Assembly (NCBI RefSeq): GCF_014646815.1
Contig: NZ_BMNZ01000003.1
Span: 310,001 to 374,000 of the forward strand
Length of the DNA: 64,000 nucleotides
Direction of reading: 5' to 3'
Source: Terrabacter tumescens
GTDB lineage: Bacteria > Actinomycetota > Actinomycetes > Actinomycetales > Dermatophilaceae
Positions 60,899 to 64,000 of this stretch are shown here, piece by piece. Every line of letters begins with the position of its first letter. The first letter of the stretch is position 1. The notes under the pieces are model-generated. The model saw only the letters and a program-made list of their open reading frames with translations. It was not told the origin of the DNA and ran no database searches. A program made the position numbers and the translations under genes.

Positions 60899-61758
60899 GC
60901 CGTTCCCTGATGAAGGACGGGCGGCCCCGCAGCCCCTTCTCGATCGTCACCATGACGATCCTGGTGATCCTCTGGACGATCCCGACCCTCGGGCTGCTCG
61001 TCACGTCCTTCCGCACCCGCGACGACGCTGCAGGCTCCGGTTGGTGGACGGCGCTGTTCAACCCCTTCGGGGCCTCGTGGACCACGAGCAACTACGCCGG
61101 CGCCTGGACGGGCTCCGACCTCAGCTCGGGCTTCATCAACAGCATCGTCGTCGCCATCCCGGCGACGGTCATCCCGATCATGTTCGCGGCGTTCGCCGCC
61201 TACGCGTTCACCTTCATGGAGTTCCCGTTCAAGGAGTTCTTCTTCCTGCTCATCATCGCCGTCATGGTGGTCCCCATCCAGGTGGCCTTCCAGCCGATGC
61301 TCAATGTCCTCGGCCCGCGCGGCCTCGGCATCAGCGGGCAGTACATCGCGGTCTGGCTGCTGCACACGGGCTTCGGCATGCCGCTGTGCATCTACGTGCT
61401 GCGCAACTACATGAGCACGCTGCCGCGCAGCGTCGTCGAGTCGGCCAAGATCGACGGGTGCAGCCACTTCCAGACCTTCTGGAGGCTCGTCGCCCCGATG
61501 TCGATCCCGGCGATCGCAGCCTTCGCGACGCTCCAGTTCCTCTGGGTCTGGAACGACCTGCTCATCGCCAAGCTCTTCCTCAAGAGCGAGAACACGACGG
61601 TCATCGTCAAGCTCCAGCAGCTGCTCGGCACGCAGGGTCAGGGCCAGGAGCTGCTCACGGCCGGCGCGTTCATCTCGATCATCATCCCGATGATCGTCTT
61701 CGTCACGCTGCAGCGCTTCATGATCCGCGGCATGACGTCCGGCGCCGTCAAGGGCTGA
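60895..61758 (+). CDS. Sugar ABC transporter permease, AglG/MalG-like
   Basis: This 287-aa permease has six helices; the coupling motif is RSVVESAKIDGCSHFQTFWR, with AIAAFATLQFLWVWNDLLIA and the C-terminal TSGAVKG (MalG-type GxxxGAVKG) end. Its start overlaps the previous gene by ATGA. No ATPase gene follows; actinobacteria commonly share one MsiK-type ATPase among sugar importers, which I infer here. A strong terminator (61790-61825) ends the operon. Confidence 0.88.
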   Translation: MSRSLMKDGRPRSPFSIVTMTILVILWTIPTLGLLVTSFRTRDDAAGSGWWTALFNPFGASWTTSNYAGAWTGSDLSSGFINSIVVAIPATVIPIMFAAFAAYAFTFMEFPFKEFFFLLIIAVMVVPIQVAFQPMLNVLGPRGLGISGQYIAVWLLHTGFGMPLCIYVLRNYMSTLPRSVVESAKIDGCSHFQTFWRLVAPMSIPAIAAFATLQFLWVWNDLLIAKLFLKSENTTVIVKLQQLLGTQGQGQELLTAGAFISIIIPMIVFVTLQRFMIRGMTSGAVKG

Positions 61759-61789
61759 CCCGCCGGTCCACGTGACGCACCTCGCGTCG

Positions 61790-61825
61790 GTCCCCTCCCA
61801 GCCGTTCACTAGGCTGGGAGGGGAC
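61790..61825 (+). terminator. Terminator of the sugar ABC operon
   Basis: A perfect 14-bp stem, GTCCCCTCCCAGCC (61790-61803) with GGCTGGGAGGGGAC (61812-61825), has an 8-nt loop and is followed by TCTCG. Confidence 0.8.
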
Positions 61826-61828
61826 TCT

Positions 61829-61856
61829 CGTATGCCGTGTGGCCGCGCGGCATACG
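61829..61856. repeat. Inverted pair of the CGTATGCCG word
   Basis: CGTATGCCG (61829-61837) and CGGCATACG (61848-61856) face each other across 10 bp, just past the sugar-operon terminator and before the fumarase gene. The arrangement parallels 1111-1150. Confidence 0.7.
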
Positions 61857-61904
61857 CCCGTGCGGTGGGCACCCCGGCCCGCCGGTGATCGCAAGGAGCG
61901 TGTC

Positions 61905-63617
<1,713 letters not shown>

Positions 63618-63631
63618 ACGAGAGGACACCA

Positions 63632-64000
63632 ATGAGTGAGAACGTCACTGCAGCAAAGGGGTTCGACGACCTGCTCGAGGCCAACCGCGACTACGCCGAC
63701 CGCTTCGACATGGCCGGCTTCGACGGCATCGCGCAGGCCGGCGTTGCCATCGTCACGTGCATGGACTCCCGCATCGACCCCCTCGGCCTCGTCGGCCTCA
63801 AGCCGGGCGACGCCAAGATCTTCCGCAACCCCGGCGGCCGCGTCGGCAGCGACGCCCTGGAGGCGCTCGTCCTCGCCACCCACCTGCTGAACGTGGACCG
63901 CATCCTCGTCGTGCCCCACACCCGCTGCGCCATGGCGTCCAACTCCGAGGCCGAGCTGCGCGAGCGCGTCGGTGCCAGCGCCGGCAAGGACGCGTCGTGG
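63632..64000 (+). CDS. Beta-carbonic anhydrase, truncated at window end
   Basis: The first 123 codons are present, with the frame open to the right edge. VTCMDSRIDP (Cys43, Asp45, Arg47) and VVPHTRCAM (His96, Cys99) give the three zinc ligands and the Asp-Arg dyad of beta-carbonic anhydrase; the His-Thr-Arg-Cys form in place of HTxCG places it near the mycobacterial Rv1284 type. It interconverts CO2 and bicarbonate. GAGAGGA lies about 7 nt before the ATG. The 14-bp gap after fumA suggests co-transcription, perhaps linking bicarbonate supply with TCA-cycle anaplerosis. Confidence 0.9.
   Translation, partial: MSENVTAAKGFDDLLEANRDYADRFDMAGFDGIAQAGVAIVTCMDSRIDPLGLVGLKPGDAKIFRNPGGRVGSDALEALVLATHLLNVDRILVVPHTRCAMASNSEAELRERVGASAGKDASW

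Noticed and set aside
61810-61815. TAGGCT as a -10 element for fumA
   Set aside because: It lies in the loop and stem of the sugar-operon terminator and is about 90 nt before the fumA start, which has its own ribosome-binding site.

Overview
The window looks like chromosomal DNA from a high-G+C actinobacterium. The supporting evidence is strong third-position G/C codon bias, the actinobacterial DapD type, a mycothiol gene (mshB), a 7Fe ferredoxin next to dapC, DUF3117, DUF4245, and many apparently leaderless genes. From memory of M. tuberculosis H37Rv gene order, much of the backbone follows Rv1220c back to Rv1098c: O-methyltransferase, DUF3117, LOG protein, dapE/dapD, fdxC/aminotransferase, mshB, lpqW, typA, mutT2, phhB, then ychF, ispH, xseA/xseB, DUF4245, glpX and fum. 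The feel of the proteins suggests Intrasporangiaceae or a relative, but I cannot place genus or species. I see no tRNA, rRNA, CRISPR array, prophage or transposase.

Layout. 1-13.9 kb is mostly housekeeping: the succinylase lysine/diaminopimelate genes (dapE, dapD, dapC), citrate synthase, a ferredoxin, a LOG-DivIVA-mannosyltransferase operon, and an orphan AbiEi-like gene framed by two 50-bp palindromes. 14-24.3 kb holds a VanW-like envelope protein, mshB, an LpqW-like lipoprotein, typA, a Nudix hydrolase, phhB, and two coupled CNNM/CorC-type transporters preceded by a leaderless small ORF. 24.4-30.6 kb is a five-gene oligopeptide ABC operon in the order C-A-B-D-F. 30.8-33.3 kb carries a FrnE-like DsbA protein, an HxlR regulator and a divergent methyltransferase. 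33.3-39 kb is a polyamine-type ABC importer (potABCD) divergent from a GntR regulator that is translationally coupled to a stand-alone Cache-domain protein. 39.2-45 kb has a ROK regulator divergent from a DUF1479 dioxygenase-like gene, an ArsC-like reductase, and a gluconate kinase/permease pair. 44.8-58.1 kb mixes conserved genes (ychF, rmuC, ispH, xseAB, glpX) with two paralogous membrane proteins that fuse a substrate-binding-like domain to a VWA domain. 58.3-61.8 kb is a sugar ABC operon without its own ATPase. 61.9 kb to the end holds a class I fumarase and the start of a beta-carbonic anhydrase.

Signals that cut across genes. (i) The octamer GTATGCCG occurs 16 times in each orientation by hand count, in several reading frames and in intergenic inverted pairs, so it appears to be kept at DNA level. 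(ii) Three copies of a 50-bp palindrome centred on GATC lie between genes. (iii) At least twelve genes have a TANNNT hexamer 6-7 nt before the start codon, often TAGGGT, which implies leaderless transcripts. (iv) The two VWA paralogs share an N-terminal GPYEQSL motif and an 11-bp upstream word in opposite orientations.

All calls come from reading the sequence and remembered family knowledge. No database search was run.
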